Positions 1-6,716 of a stretch of DNA of 7,915 nucleotides are shown here, in pieces. The DNA is taken from the NCBI GenBank assembly GCA_900772625.1, contig CAAHEQ010000029.1:1-7915 (forward strand), in the 5' to 3' direction. Under the pieces are notes generated by a model that saw only the letters and a program-made list of their open reading frames with translations, was not told the origin of the DNA and did not search any database. Every line of letters begins with the position of its first letter. The stretch's first letter is position 1. The DNA comes from Alphaproteobacteria bacterium (GTDB lineage Bacteria; Pseudomonadota; Alphaproteobacteria; CAAHEQ01; UBA3637). A program made the translations under genes and the position numbers.

Positions 1-26
1 AGCAAAGCCCACAATATTTATTATAT

Positions 27-88
27 ATTCGATACAGAGCCCCCTGTAGAACGACTCCGAATACAGCAGGCTCTGTAAGAAATCGAAT
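27..88 (-). terminator. Extended imperfect hairpin downstream of the trmN6-like gene, possible operon terminator
   Basis: Nested arms are visible. TACAGAGCC (33-41) pairs with GGCTCTGTA (69-77). Inside, after a 2x2 internal loop, CTGTA (44-48) pairs with TACAG (62-66). Outside, ATTCGA (27-32) pairs with TCGAAT (83-88) across a five-base bulge. The structure begins about 20 nt after the stop codon of the last gene of the minus-strand operon, where a terminator or mRNA 3'-end stabiliser is expected. On the minus strand it is followed by AT-rich sequence but no clean U-run, so a classical intrinsic terminator is not proven. A dispersed palindromic repeat is the main alternative. Confidence 0.45.
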
Positions 89-107
89 TGTTTCGCGGGT
101 TGCAACA

Positions 108-815
108 TTAAAACAAAGATTTGCCAAAACGCATAACGTCTTCCGCCCATTCAGATCTGGTATCGTCATCGTTGTGTAAAACAAAGCCTGTATGCAGCTC
201 AAAGGGTGCTTTGGAATTCATCGAAGCTTGTATTAACACGCGTTTAGGACGAACACCTGCCTTTGGATAGAACGGCACGAGCACAATTTTGCCCACCCGG
301 CCGTTTAAAACGGACAGGATTTCAGGCACGGCTTCTGTCCTGTGAATAATCGTCAGCGTTCCCTTGGCCCGCACCTTTTTGATACAAAAGTTAAGCCACA
401 CCTTTAAGTCTAACGCTTGCTGATGAGCTTTGGCTGTCACGGCATTGGCTCGGGCAGGAGTCTCCGTAAAGTACGGCGGGTTTGTAAAAACGTGATGAAA
501 TTGGCGCTCTTTCCAACTGGAAGGCTGGTGTGCAACATCCAGCAAGTCAAAGTTTGCCTCGAAGCCATTGAGCTGGGCATTTTTTTGCGCAAGCGCCAAC
601 ATCTCGGGTTGTATATCAACGCCAACGCCTTGCAAGCCCGCCACGCGCGCCATTAAGCACAACAATACCGCTCCATTGCCGCAGCCCACATCAAGCACAC
701 TTTGTCCTGAACGTGCAGGCACTGCCGAAGCCAACAACACGGCATCCGAAGTGGCCTTGTAATCGCCTTGTTCTAGCTTGATTTTACCGCCCAGAAAATC
801 ATCCACAGAGTGCAT
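108..815 (-). CDS. trmN6: TrmN6/YfiC-like tRNA1(Val) adenine-37 N6-methyltransferase
   Basis: A 235-residue class I SAM-dependent methyltransferase of the COG4123 type. The SAM-binding motif I is LDVGCGNGA (residues 41-49). An acidic motif follows strand 2 (VDIQ, 66-69). The catalytic motif NPPYF (112-116) is typical of enzymes that methylate an exocyclic amino group of adenine. In E. coli the homologue YfiC makes m6A37 in tRNA1(Val), and the N-terminal DDFLGG...GDYKATSDAVLLA region resembles that family. The start is supported by AAAGGAG at 827-833, 11 nt upstream of ATG. It is the last gene of the operon, 33 nt after mnmA, another tRNA-modification gene. The fold and chemistry are well supported. 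The exact tRNA target is inferred, since alphaproteobacterial members are rarely tested and could methylate another tRNA or substrate. Confidence 0.8.
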   Translation of the reverse strand: MHSVDDFLGGKIKLEQGDYKATSDAVLLASAVPARSGQSVLDVGCGNGAVLLCLMARVAGLQGVGVDIQPEMLALAQKNAQLNGFEANFDLLDVAHQPSSWKERQFHHVFTNPPYFTETPARANAVTAKAHQQALDLKVWLNFCIKKVRAKGTLTIIHRTEAVPEILSVLNGRVGKIVLVPFYPKAGVRPKRVLIQASMNSKAPFELHTGFVLHNDDDTRSEWAEDVMRFGKSLF

Positions 816-848
816 CCGTTAAAAAGCTCCTTTCACCTGTGTGCCCTT

Positions 849-1940
849 TTAAATCTCAGCAGTGGGCTTTTTTATAATACCACCGCCGATGACAACATCG
901 CCGTCATAGAACACCATCGATTGACCTGGAGTAAACGAACGTTGAGGCTCGTCATAAACAACGCGCGCCTCATTGTTTTCGATATAAACCGTCACAGGCG
1001 CAGGCTTTGCTGTCGAGCGTTGCTTTGCGGTTGCCCTAAATGAGGACGGCAAGTTGTCTTTATCAAACGCAATCCAATGCAAATCCGCAACAAAGCACGT
1101 ATCTTTTTGCGTGTCAGCACTTGTGCCAACCCACACAATGTTTTTATGGGCGTCCACATCGAGCACAAACAACGGCTCGGGATAGCCAATACCTAATCCT
1201 TTGCGCTGGCCGATTGTATAGTTCCAATAGCCTTGGTGTGTGCCGAGCACTTTGCCATTTAAAAGCATAATGTTGCCTTTCTTGGGCTTCATTTGCAGCA
1301 AGTCATTATAGTCGCCTGAATAAAAGTCTTGACTGTCGGGTTTTTCCGCCGCCGAAAGACCTTTTTCACGCGCCATTTGACGCACTTGCTCTTTTGTCAG
1401 CTCACCCAAAGGAAACTTCACATGCGCTAGCTGATCTTGACTTAAGCGATACAGGAAATAACTTTGATCTTTCTTGGGGTCTTTGCCTTTCAAAAGCAAA
1501 TAACGTCCTGTCGCCTCATCCTTTTTCACGCGGGCATAATGGCCTGTTGCAAAGTAATCATACTTGATACCTTCGGCCTTTGCCTTTTCATTCAAAAGCC
1601 CAAACTTCATCAACTCGTTACACATCACGCAAGGATTTGGCGTGCGCCCTGCTGCGTACTCGGATTTAAAGTACGACAAAATCGTTTTTTTGTACTCATC
1701 GGCGCAATCAAACACATACGTCTTAATCCCGATTTTATCACCGAATTTTTGAATATCAACAATATCGGCTTTTTCTTCGGGTCCATAACACGCATTGCCC
1801 GCCAACTTCAAGTTCGGAATATCGCTGTTATAAATGGACATAGAAACACCGATGACGGTATAACCTTGCTCTTTTAAAAGCAATGCCGTCAAAGACGAAT
1901 CAACACCACCAGACAAACCCACAATTACAACATCAGACAT
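849..1940 (-). CDS. mnmA: tRNA U34 2-thiouridylase MnmA, variant lacking the second catalytic cysteine
   Basis: A 363-residue ATP-dependent thiouridylase that installs s2U at the wobble position of Lys, Glu and Gln tRNAs. The PP-loop SGGVDSS is at residues 10-16. PNPCVMCN (101-108) carries the first catalytic cysteine (Cys107) plus Cys104. ATGHYARV (131-138) and KDQSYFLYRL (157-166) are family motifs. The C-terminal beta-barrel contains YTIGQRKGLG (241-250) and ends with RSFTPGQ (334-340). The usual SQDICF/STGICF segment with the second cysteine (Cys199 in E. coli) reads SQDFYSGDY (203-211), so the expected cysteine is Tyr207. Cys51 in NACYGPEE remains. The start chosen is ATG 1938-1940, giving the standard N-terminus MSDVVIVGLSGGVDSS. 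It overlaps the yrbG-like gene by 16 nt, suggesting translational coupling. A weak TGGGGT lies upstream. Family assignment is firm; the sulfur-transfer mechanism may differ. Confidence 0.93.
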   Translation of the reverse strand: MSDVVIVGLSGGVDSSLTALLLKEQGYTVIGVSMSIYNSDIPNLKLAGNACYGPEEKADIVDIQKFGDKIGIKTYVFDCADEYKKTILSYFKSEYAAGRTPNPCVMCNELMKFGLLNEKAKAEGIKYDYFATGHYARVKKDEATGRYLLLKGKDPKKDQSYFLYRLSQDQLAHVKFPLGELTKEQVRQMAREKGLSAAEKPDSQDFYSGDYNDLLQMKPKKGNIMLLNGKVLGTHQGYWNYTIGQRKGLGIGYPEPLFVLDVDAHKNIVWVGTSADTQKDTCFVADLHWIAFDKDNLPSSFRATAKQRSTAKPAPVTVYIENNEARVVYDEPQRSFTPGQSMVFYDGDVVIGGGIIKKPTAEI

Positions 1941-2869
1941 ACAACATACCCCACATAAGCCATTAAAAATAACAATCCCATCAAGCGTGAAATTTGCTTG
2001 TACGCACCCAGCACAATCAACCACAAAGTCGTCATCGCCATTATCGTTAAGCTTGGCCAAATATCAGACGGAAACTGATACGGTGTCAACAAAGCAACCG
2101 CCCCCAGAATAAATAACGCATTATAAATATTCGATCCTACGATATTGCCATAGGCAAGCTCGTTTTGCTTTTTCAAAGCCGCCGCTATCGAACTGGCAAG
2201 CTCGGGCAAGGAAGTTCCCACAGCAACGACAGTCAGACCAATGACCGTTTCTGAAATGCCCCACTGGCGCGCAAAAGCAACTGCGCTATAGACAAGCGCT
2301 TTTGCGCCCAACATCGTCATCATCATACCAAGCGCGGCTATCATCACATAAACAAAAGTCGAATGCTTGAGAGGAGCTGTTTGTTCTTGCTCGGCTTGCA
2401 TTTGCTTGATAGCCTTTTTGTCCTTGCGCTCAGAGACATAGCAATAAGCGACATACGCAAAAAGCATCATAACCAGCACAGCGCCGCCGACAAAATTCAG
2501 CCCACCCAGCATTGCCGCCACAAACAATGCCACAGTCGATAACCCCAAGAACAAGCTATCCCGTGCAAAAGATTTCATTTCGATTTTCACAGGCGCAATC
2601 AGAGCCGTCACACCCAGCACCAACAAGATATTGCAAATATTTGATCCAACGACATTGCCGACCGCTATCGCGGGAGACGGGGGCGTTTGAAACACCGCCA
2701 AAATGCTTGCGATTAACTCGGGCGTAGATGTGCCAAAGCCCACCAAAACGATACCAACCACCAAAGGTGAAACATTCAATTTTCTGGCAACGCCGACAGC
2801 GCCTTTGACTAACGTATCACCACCGTAAGCCAAGAAAAATAAGCCCAATACAAAATACAGGTACAACAT
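1925..2869 (-). CDS. yrbG: YrbG-like sodium/calcium (CaCA family) cation antiporter
   Basis: A 314-residue inner-membrane protein of about ten hydrophobic segments, close to the length of E. coli YrbG. Both internally duplicated alpha repeats of the CaCA superfamily are visible. Repeat 1 has GFGTSTPE (44-51) and GNVVGSN (71-77). Repeat 2 has VGTSLPE (217-223) and GNIVGSN (241-247). The acidic residues Glu51 and Glu223 and the GN..GSN asparagines are the cation ligands of the family. A charged cytoplasmic loop rich in Lys, Glu and Gln (about 147-168) separates the halves, as expected of the inverted-topology duplication. The start ATG lies 1 nt after the cvpA stop (TAA-A-ATG). GGAG at 2883-2886, inside cvpA, lies 13 nt upstream. 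Ca2+/Na+ or Ca2+/H+ exchange is inferred from the family; E. coli YrbG is genetically linked to mla genes. Confidence 0.9.
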   Translation of the reverse strand: MLYLYFVLGLFFLAYGGDTLVKGAVGVARKLNVSPLVVGIVLVGFGTSTPELIASILAVFQTPPSPAIAVGNVVGSNICNILLVLGVTALIAPVKIEMKSFARDSLFLGLSTVALFVAAMLGGLNFVGGAVLVMMLFAYVAYCYVSERKDKKAIKQMQAEQEQTAPLKHSTFVYVMIAALGMMMTMLGAKALVYSAVAFARQWGISETVIGLTVVAVGTSLPELASSIAAALKKQNELAYGNIVGSNIYNALFILGAVALLTPYQFPSDIWPSLTIMAMTTLWLIVLGAYKQISRLMGLLFLMAYVGYVVCLML

Positions 2870-2870
2870 T

Positions 2871-3536
2871 TTAATCTAAAGACTCCAAAAGATTATTCAT
2901 ACCGTTTAAATCGTTGTCGTCATAAGGAATAGCCTCAGTCTGCTTGCCTTGTTGAGCGGGCGCATCGGCCGCTTCTTCCGTCATATCTGGCTTGACTTTG
3001 ACTTCCAACGTATCAACGGTTGTTTTGTCATCATTCGTGTGGACTTCTTTCAAGCCCTCCAACATCGATGACGGAAACAAGCTTTCCAGCACAGGAATCG
3101 TCCTGACGACATATGGCAAAATCATATTTTCATTTTGGTAGCTTTCCATTTTTTCCTCAGGCATTGCAAAAGACGCCAAAAAGTAAATCAAAATCACCAA
3201 CAACGCCCCGCGCAACACGCCAAAGAAAAGTCCTAAAGTTCTGTCCAATCCGCTCAGCACGCTTTTGCGCAGCTTTTCGTTAATTTTTGAATTGATGATT
3301 GTAAAGACGACCAAAATCACAAAAGCAATGACAACCGCTGCAATGATATCTGCCAAAGTCGGATTAGAAATCATTTTGCGAAACAACGGACGCGCCAACA
3401 CCAAACCATAAAAGCCACCAAAAGCCGCACCGATCCACGCCAACAAGCCCAACAGCTCGCGCACTAAACCGCGGTAAAACGCGAACAAAGCCGATATTAA
3501 AAGCGTTCCGATTATTGCCCAGTCAATCAATCCCAT
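2871..3536 (-). CDS. cvpA: CvpA family inner-membrane protein
   Basis: A 221-residue membrane protein with four predicted hydrophobic segments (about 5-22, 28-47, 63-82 and 103-125). The family hallmark GLDRTLGLFFGVLRG is at 96-110, and an N-terminal D-W-A-I-I...FYRGLVREL stretch matches CvpA. The tail after residue 126 is hydrophilic, acidic and rich in Asp, Glu and Gln, ending in a short YDDNDLNGMNNLLESLD segment. Such a C-terminal motif after a variable linker is common in alphaproteobacterial CvpA. E. coli CvpA is needed for colicin V production and has been linked to envelope stress; its molecular function remains unclear. The start is supported by AAGGAG at 3547-3552, which overlaps the radA stop codon. 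The usual alphaproteobacterial neighbour purF does not follow; a yrbG-like gene is there instead. Confidence 0.88.
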   Translation of the reverse strand: MGLIDWAIIGTLLISALFAFYRGLVRELLGLLAWIGAAFGGFYGLVLARPLFRKMISNPTLADIIAAVVIAFVILVVFTIINSKINEKLRKSVLSGLDRTLGLFFGVLRGALLVILIYFLASFAMPEEKMESYQNENMILPYVVRTIPVLESLFPSSMLEGLKEVHTNDDKTTVDTLEVKVKPDMTEEAADAPAQQGKQTEAIPYDDNDLNGMNNLLESLD

Positions 3537-3551
3537 TTTAACATTACTCCT

Positions 3552-4946
3552 TTATTTGATAAAAAAGTCCACCAATGATTTTAAATGCCCGACCTCGTCC
3601 ACTTTGATGTCGGATGCTGTTTTTTTCTTGCCCGCGTGAAACGGCGCAATCATCGCTTTGGTAAAGCCCAATTTAGCGGCCTCTTTCAAACGCAAATCCA
3701 TTTGGCTGACGGCACGTGTTTCGCCCGACAAGCCAATCTCACCAAATACGACCATATCGGCAGGCACCGCTTTTTGCGTCAAAGATGAAATAATCGCCGT
3801 TGCAACCGCCATATCTGCCGCAGGCTCCGATATTTTCAAGCCGCCCGCGATATTCAAATAAATGTCACGGTTGTTGAGAAGAACGCCACAGCGCGCCTCC
3901 AACACAGCCAACACCATATTGAGCCGATTGTTATCCCAACCAACCACAGCTCGGCGCGGATTTGCTCCCGAACTTGGCGCAACCAGCGCTTGCACTTCGA
4001 CCAACACAGGGCGCGACCCTTCAATGCCAGCAAACACGCACGAACCTGAGATATTTCCTCGGCGCTCGGCCAAAAACAGCGCTGACGGATTAGCAACCTC
4101 ACTCAATCCCTGCTCTGTCATTTCAAACACGCCAATCTCATCGGTTGCCCCAAAGCGGTTTTTCACCGCGCGCAAAATGCGGAAGTGGTGTCCTCTGTCA
4201 CCCTCAAAGTACAAAACCGTATCCACCATATGCTCCAGCACGCGCGGGCCCGCCAAAGTGCCCTCTTTCGTCACGTGCCCCACTAGGAATAAAATAAAGC
4301 CTTTGCGCTTTGCAAGTTGGATCAGCTCGTGTCCAGCGGCACGAACTTGGCCGACTGTACCAGGGGCAGAGTCCAACGTATCCACAAACATCGTTTGAAT
4401 CGAGTCAATCACGACAACATCGGCTCGTTCTGGCTCTGGCACATCCAAGGAGGCCAAAATGTCGCGCACGTTCATCGCACTGGCCAAATCAACTTGCGCA
4501 TCTTTCAGGCCTAAACGTGCCGCACGCAAGCGGATTTGCTCTATTGACTCTTCACCTGAAATATACACACACCGTGTTGGAGAGCCTTGTTTATTCACAC
4601 CTTGTGCCAAGCGCGCCACAGCCTGCAACAGCAATGTGGACTTTCCAATCCCAGGGTCACCGCCCACCAAAATGCACGAACCTTCAACCAATCCACCGCC
4701 ACACACGCGGTCGAGCTCTGTAATGTTTGACTTTAAACGAAAGGCGCGCTCTGAGGTGCCTTTTAAATCCACAAAGTCCAACTTGCGCCCGCCTTTGCCA
4801 CCACTGACGGATTTAGAAGTTGTGGCCGATGGCGCGACTTCTTCCACAATTGTGTTCCATTGGCCGCAAGCATCACACTTGCCCGCCCATTTAGCGTGCA
4901 CAGCACCACAAGATTGACATATAAATTGTGTCGATGATTTTGCCAT
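3552..4946 (-). CDS. radA: DNA repair protein RadA (Sms), branch-migration ATPase
   Basis: A 464-residue RecA-like ATPase that promotes branch migration and processing of recombination intermediates. The N-terminal C4 zinc finger uses Cys10, Cys13, Cys24 and Cys27 with the usual KWAGKCDACGQW context. Walker A is GGDPGIGKST (95-104) and Walker B VVVID (177-181). The RadA-specific KNRFG motif, which replaces the RecA L2 region and is required for function, is at 262-266. The C-terminal Lon-protease-like domain (about 285-464) contains GGLKISEPAADMAVA and GEIGLSGETR but serves as a scaffold rather than a protease in this family. The start is the ATG 1 nt after the mlaF stop (TAA-G-ATG), with AAAGGAA at 4951-4957. 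All family motifs are intact. It sits mid-operon, so its transcription probably depends on the mlaE promoter. Confidence 0.97.
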   Translation of the reverse strand: MAKSSTQFICQSCGAVHAKWAGKCDACGQWNTIVEEVAPSATTSKSVSGGKGGRKLDFVDLKGTSERAFRLKSNITELDRVCGGGLVEGSCILVGGDPGIGKSTLLLQAVARLAQGVNKQGSPTRCVYISGEESIEQIRLRAARLGLKDAQVDLASAMNVRDILASLDVPEPERADVVVIDSIQTMFVDTLDSAPGTVGQVRAAGHELIQLAKRKGFILFLVGHVTKEGTLAGPRVLEHMVDTVLYFEGDRGHHFRILRAVKNRFGATDEIGVFEMTEQGLSEVANPSALFLAERRGNISGSCVFAGIEGSRPVLVEVQALVAPSSGANPRRAVVGWDNNRLNMVLAVLEARCGVLLNNRDIYLNIAGGLKISEPAADMAVATAIISSLTQKAVPADMVVFGEIGLSGETRAVSQMDLRLKEAAKLGFTKAMIAPFHAGKKKTASDIKVDEVGHLKSLVDFFIK

Positions 4947-4947
4947 C

Positions 4948-5760
4948 TTATTCCTTTACCGACATTTGAATAGGTCCTTTAGCCGAACCGTTGATAAACT
5001 GCTTGACATACGGGTTATCCGTCTTTTCGATTTCCTTGACAGTGCCGACCCAAATAATTTTGCCTTGGTAGAGCATCGCAATTTTATCTGCGATTTTTCG
5101 CGCCGAGGCCATATCGTGCGTAATCGTCAGCGCGGTTGCGCCCAGCTTTTTAACACAATCGACAATCAAATCGTTAATCACATCGGACATAATTGGATCC
5201 AGCCCCGTTGTTGGCTCGTCAAAAAAGATAATTTCAGGATTAGTCGCTATCGCGCGCGCCAGCCCGACCCGCTTTTTCATTCCCCCCGACAAGTCGGCAG
5301 GATACATATCGCCAACATCTTTGGAAAGTCCCACTTGCGCCAACTTTTCCAGCGCGATTTGCTTGGCTTTTTTACGCGGCATTTTTTGCCCTTGAATAAG
5401 TCCGAATGCGACATTTTCCCACACACTCATACTGTCGAACAGAGCCGCCCCTTGAAACAACATACCAATTTGTGCATTGATTGCCTCGCGTGTTTTAGGA
5501 CCTGCGCCGACCAACTCAACGCCGTCTATTTGAATCGATCCATCGTCTGGCTCTAGCAAGCCCAATAAACACTTTAAAGTCACCGACTTGCCCGTGCCTG
5601 AGCCTCCAATGATAACGAGCGATTCGCCCTTGTCAACCTGCAAATCAAGCCCCGACAAAACTTGCTTTTTGCCAAATGCTTTAAACACATTGGTCATTTT
5701 AATTTTTAAGTTGCCTGACTGTTGAACTTGTGCTTTGCGTTTAAAAAGAAATGATAACAT
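4948..5760 (-). CDS. mlaF: MlaF-like ABC transporter ATPase for phospholipid transport
   Basis: A 270-residue cytoplasmic ATP-binding subunit that drives the MlaE permease in lipid movement between inner and outer membrane. Walker A is GGSGTGKS (52-59), the Q-loop is at Gln103 in LFQGAALFDSMSVWENV, the signature is LSGGMKKR (157-164), Walker B is IIFFDE (177-182), the D-loop is GLDP (186-189) and the switch His is His215. LFQ-G-A-L-F-D-S-(M/L)-(S/T)-V and SGGM-KRV-LARAIA are characteristic of the MlaF/Ttg2A/TGD3 branch. The first about 20 residues (basic, hydrophobic start) precede the core; a downstream Met22 is possible but the upstream ATG has AAGGG at 5763-5767. It lies 16 nt after mlaE. 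No mlaD follows; radA does. Confidence 0.94.
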   Translation of the reverse strand: MLSFLFKRKAQVQQSGNLKIKMTNVFKAFGKKQVLSGLDLQVDKGESLVIIGGSGTGKSVTLKCLLGLLEPDDGSIQIDGVELVGAGPKTREAINAQIGMLFQGAALFDSMSVWENVAFGLIQGQKMPRKKAKQIALEKLAQVGLSKDVGDMYPADLSGGMKKRVGLARAIATNPEIIFFDEPTTGLDPIMSDVINDLIVDCVKKLGATALTITHDMASARKIADKIAMLYQGKIIWVGTVKEIEKTDNPYVKQFINGSAKGPIQMSVKE

Positions 5761-5776
5761 AGCCCTTGCCCTTTAT

Positions 5777-6550
5777 TTAGCTTTGAAAGAAAATCTCTGT
5801 AATAATATAGTTGAAAATCAAAATCAAAATCGATGAAGACACAACTGCATTTGTTGTCGCAGCACCCACGCCTTGCGCACCGCCTTTGGAATGAAAGCCG
5901 TTATAGCACCCCATCAGCGTGATGATAAAGCCGAATACCGCAGCCTTAGCCAAGCCCGAAATCACGTCCATTGGCTGCATAAAATTCCATGTGTTGACTA
6001 AATAAGACGTTGCGTTAAAGTCCAATTTGTACACGCCAATTAAATAGCCACCACAGATACCCAGCACATCACCAATCAACACCAAGAATGGCAGCATCAA
6101 TACACCTGCAATAATACGCGGTGAAATCAAGTATTTGAATGCATTTGTTGACAATGTTGTCAGCGCATCGATTTGTTCTGTGACGCGCATTGTGCCGAGC
6201 TCAGCCGCCATCGCAGCGCCAATACGCCCTGCCACCATCAATCCCGCCATCACAGGCGCAAGCTCGCGCGTGACAGCTATCCACACAACCATAGCAACAG
6301 CACCTTCGGCCGATACTCTGGCAAAGCCTGTGTACGTTTGAAGCGCAATGACCATACCCGAAAAAGTCGTTGTCAAAGCCACAACAGGCAATGAATAAAA
6401 GCCTATTTCGACCAGCTGGGTAAACAGTTGTTTCAAATAAAACGGTGGCGTGACGCAATGATATAATGCCTTGAGCGTAAAAATACCTAAGCGCCCTGTT
6501 GCTTCGAAAAAGCGAATAAATATGCGCCCCAGCAGTCTGATAAATTCCAT
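5777..6550 (-). CDS. mlaE: MlaE-like ABC transporter permease
   Basis: A 257-residue integral inner-membrane permease, close to the 260 residues of E. coli MlaE. An amphipathic N-terminus with an IRFFEATGRLG motif (12-22) is followed by hydrophobic segments around 50-70, 82-115, 145-172, 198-216 and 234-252. The family signature ELAPVMAGLMVAGRIGAA (96-113) and the AELGTMRVTEQIDAL coupling-helix segment (116-130) are clear. The C-terminal GCYNGF...GAQGVGAATTNAVV block is intact. It is the first gene of the operon. Its ATG is preceded by GAGG at 6556-6559 and by a promoter at 6583-6611. The usual partners MlaD (MCE domain), MlaB and MlaC are not in the window, so they must be encoded elsewhere or the system differs. 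Confidence 0.94.
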   Translation of the reverse strand: MEFIRLLGRIFIRFFEATGRLGIFTLKALYHCVTPPFYLKQLFTQLVEIGFYSLPVVALTTTFSGMVIALQTYTGFARVSAEGAVAMVVWIAVTRELAPVMAGLMVAGRIGAAMAAELGTMRVTEQIDALTTLSTNAFKYLISPRIIAGVLMLPFLVLIGDVLGICGGYLIGVYKLDFNATSYLVNTWNFMQPMDVISGLAKAAVFGFIITLMGCYNGFHSKGGAQGVGAATTNAVVSSSILILIFNYIITEIFFQS

Positions 6551-6582
6551 TTTTTCCTCTTCTCTTTAAATGATTTTTTACC

Positions 6583-6611
6583 ACTATAAAATGGTTTTGA
6601 TTTTTTTTCAA
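6583..6611 (-). promoter_or_regulatory. Predicted sigma70-type promoter of the mlaE operon
   Basis: Read on the minus strand, TTGAAA (6606-6611) and TATAGT (6583-6588) are separated by exactly 17 nt. They match the consensus at five of six positions each. A start point near 6576 would give a leader of about 25 nt containing the GAGG ribosome-binding site. No other gene start lies between this site and mlaE, and the following six genes have no comparable gap for their own promoter, so this probably drives all seven. Confidence 0.72.
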
Positions 6612-6644
6612 CACAAAAACATCGAAAAAGATTAAAAAAAGGTG

Positions 6645-6673
6645 TTGACAGATGAAAAGAACTAATGTAGAAC
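6645..6673 (+). promoter_or_regulatory. Predicted lexA promoter
   Basis: TTGACA (6645-6650), a perfect -35 consensus, is followed after 17 nt by TAGAAC (6668-6673), a four-of-six match to the -10 consensus. Transcription would start near 6680, giving a leader of about 37 nt before ATG 6717. The translation signal GGGAG is at 6706-6710, six nt upstream of ATG. The weak -10 is forced to match the second half of the SOS box, which overlaps it. A TATAGT at 6684-6689 is an alternative -10 but lacks a recognisable -35. Confidence 0.7.
6659..6673 (+). promoter_or_regulatory. LexA operator (SOS box), GAAC-N7-GAAC
   Basis: GAACTAATGTAGAAC is a perfect match to the alphaproteobacterial LexA binding site, a direct repeat of GAAC (GTTC on the other strand) with a 7-nt spacer. 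It covers the end of the spacer and the whole -10 element of the predicted lexA promoter, so bound LexA should block RNA polymerase. This is the standard negative autoregulation of lexA. I scanned the other GAAC/GTTC words by eye in the non-coding parts of the window and saw no second perfect box. Confidence 0.88.
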
Positions 6674-6716
6674 AAAAAGAGAATATAGTTGGAATGCCTT
6701 TTATAGGGAGATTAAA

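Noticed and set aside
1941..2060. 40-residue N-terminal extension of MnmA from an upstream ATG
   Set aside because: It lies wholly inside the end of the yrbG-like gene in another frame, has a composition unlike MnmA, and the family N-terminus starts exactly at the internal Met (MSDVVIVGLSGGVDSS).
3862..4398. 178-codon plus-strand frame opposite radA, and similar long antisense frames opposite mlaF and mnmA
   Set aside because: They are antisense to genes with complete family motifs; their composition is that of a reversed coding frame and none has a recognisable domain.
6201..6614. 137-codon minus-strand frame overlapping the start of mlaE
   Set aside because: It shares DNA with mlaE in another frame, begins within the mlaE promoter and encodes a Cys/Arg-rich peptide with no domain; mlaE explains the region.
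6684..6689. TATAGT as the lexA -10 element
   Set aside because: It is a better hexamer than TAGAAC, but 16-18 nt upstream there is no -35-like sequence, whereas TTGACA sits exactly 17 nt from TAGAAC. Kept only as an alternative.
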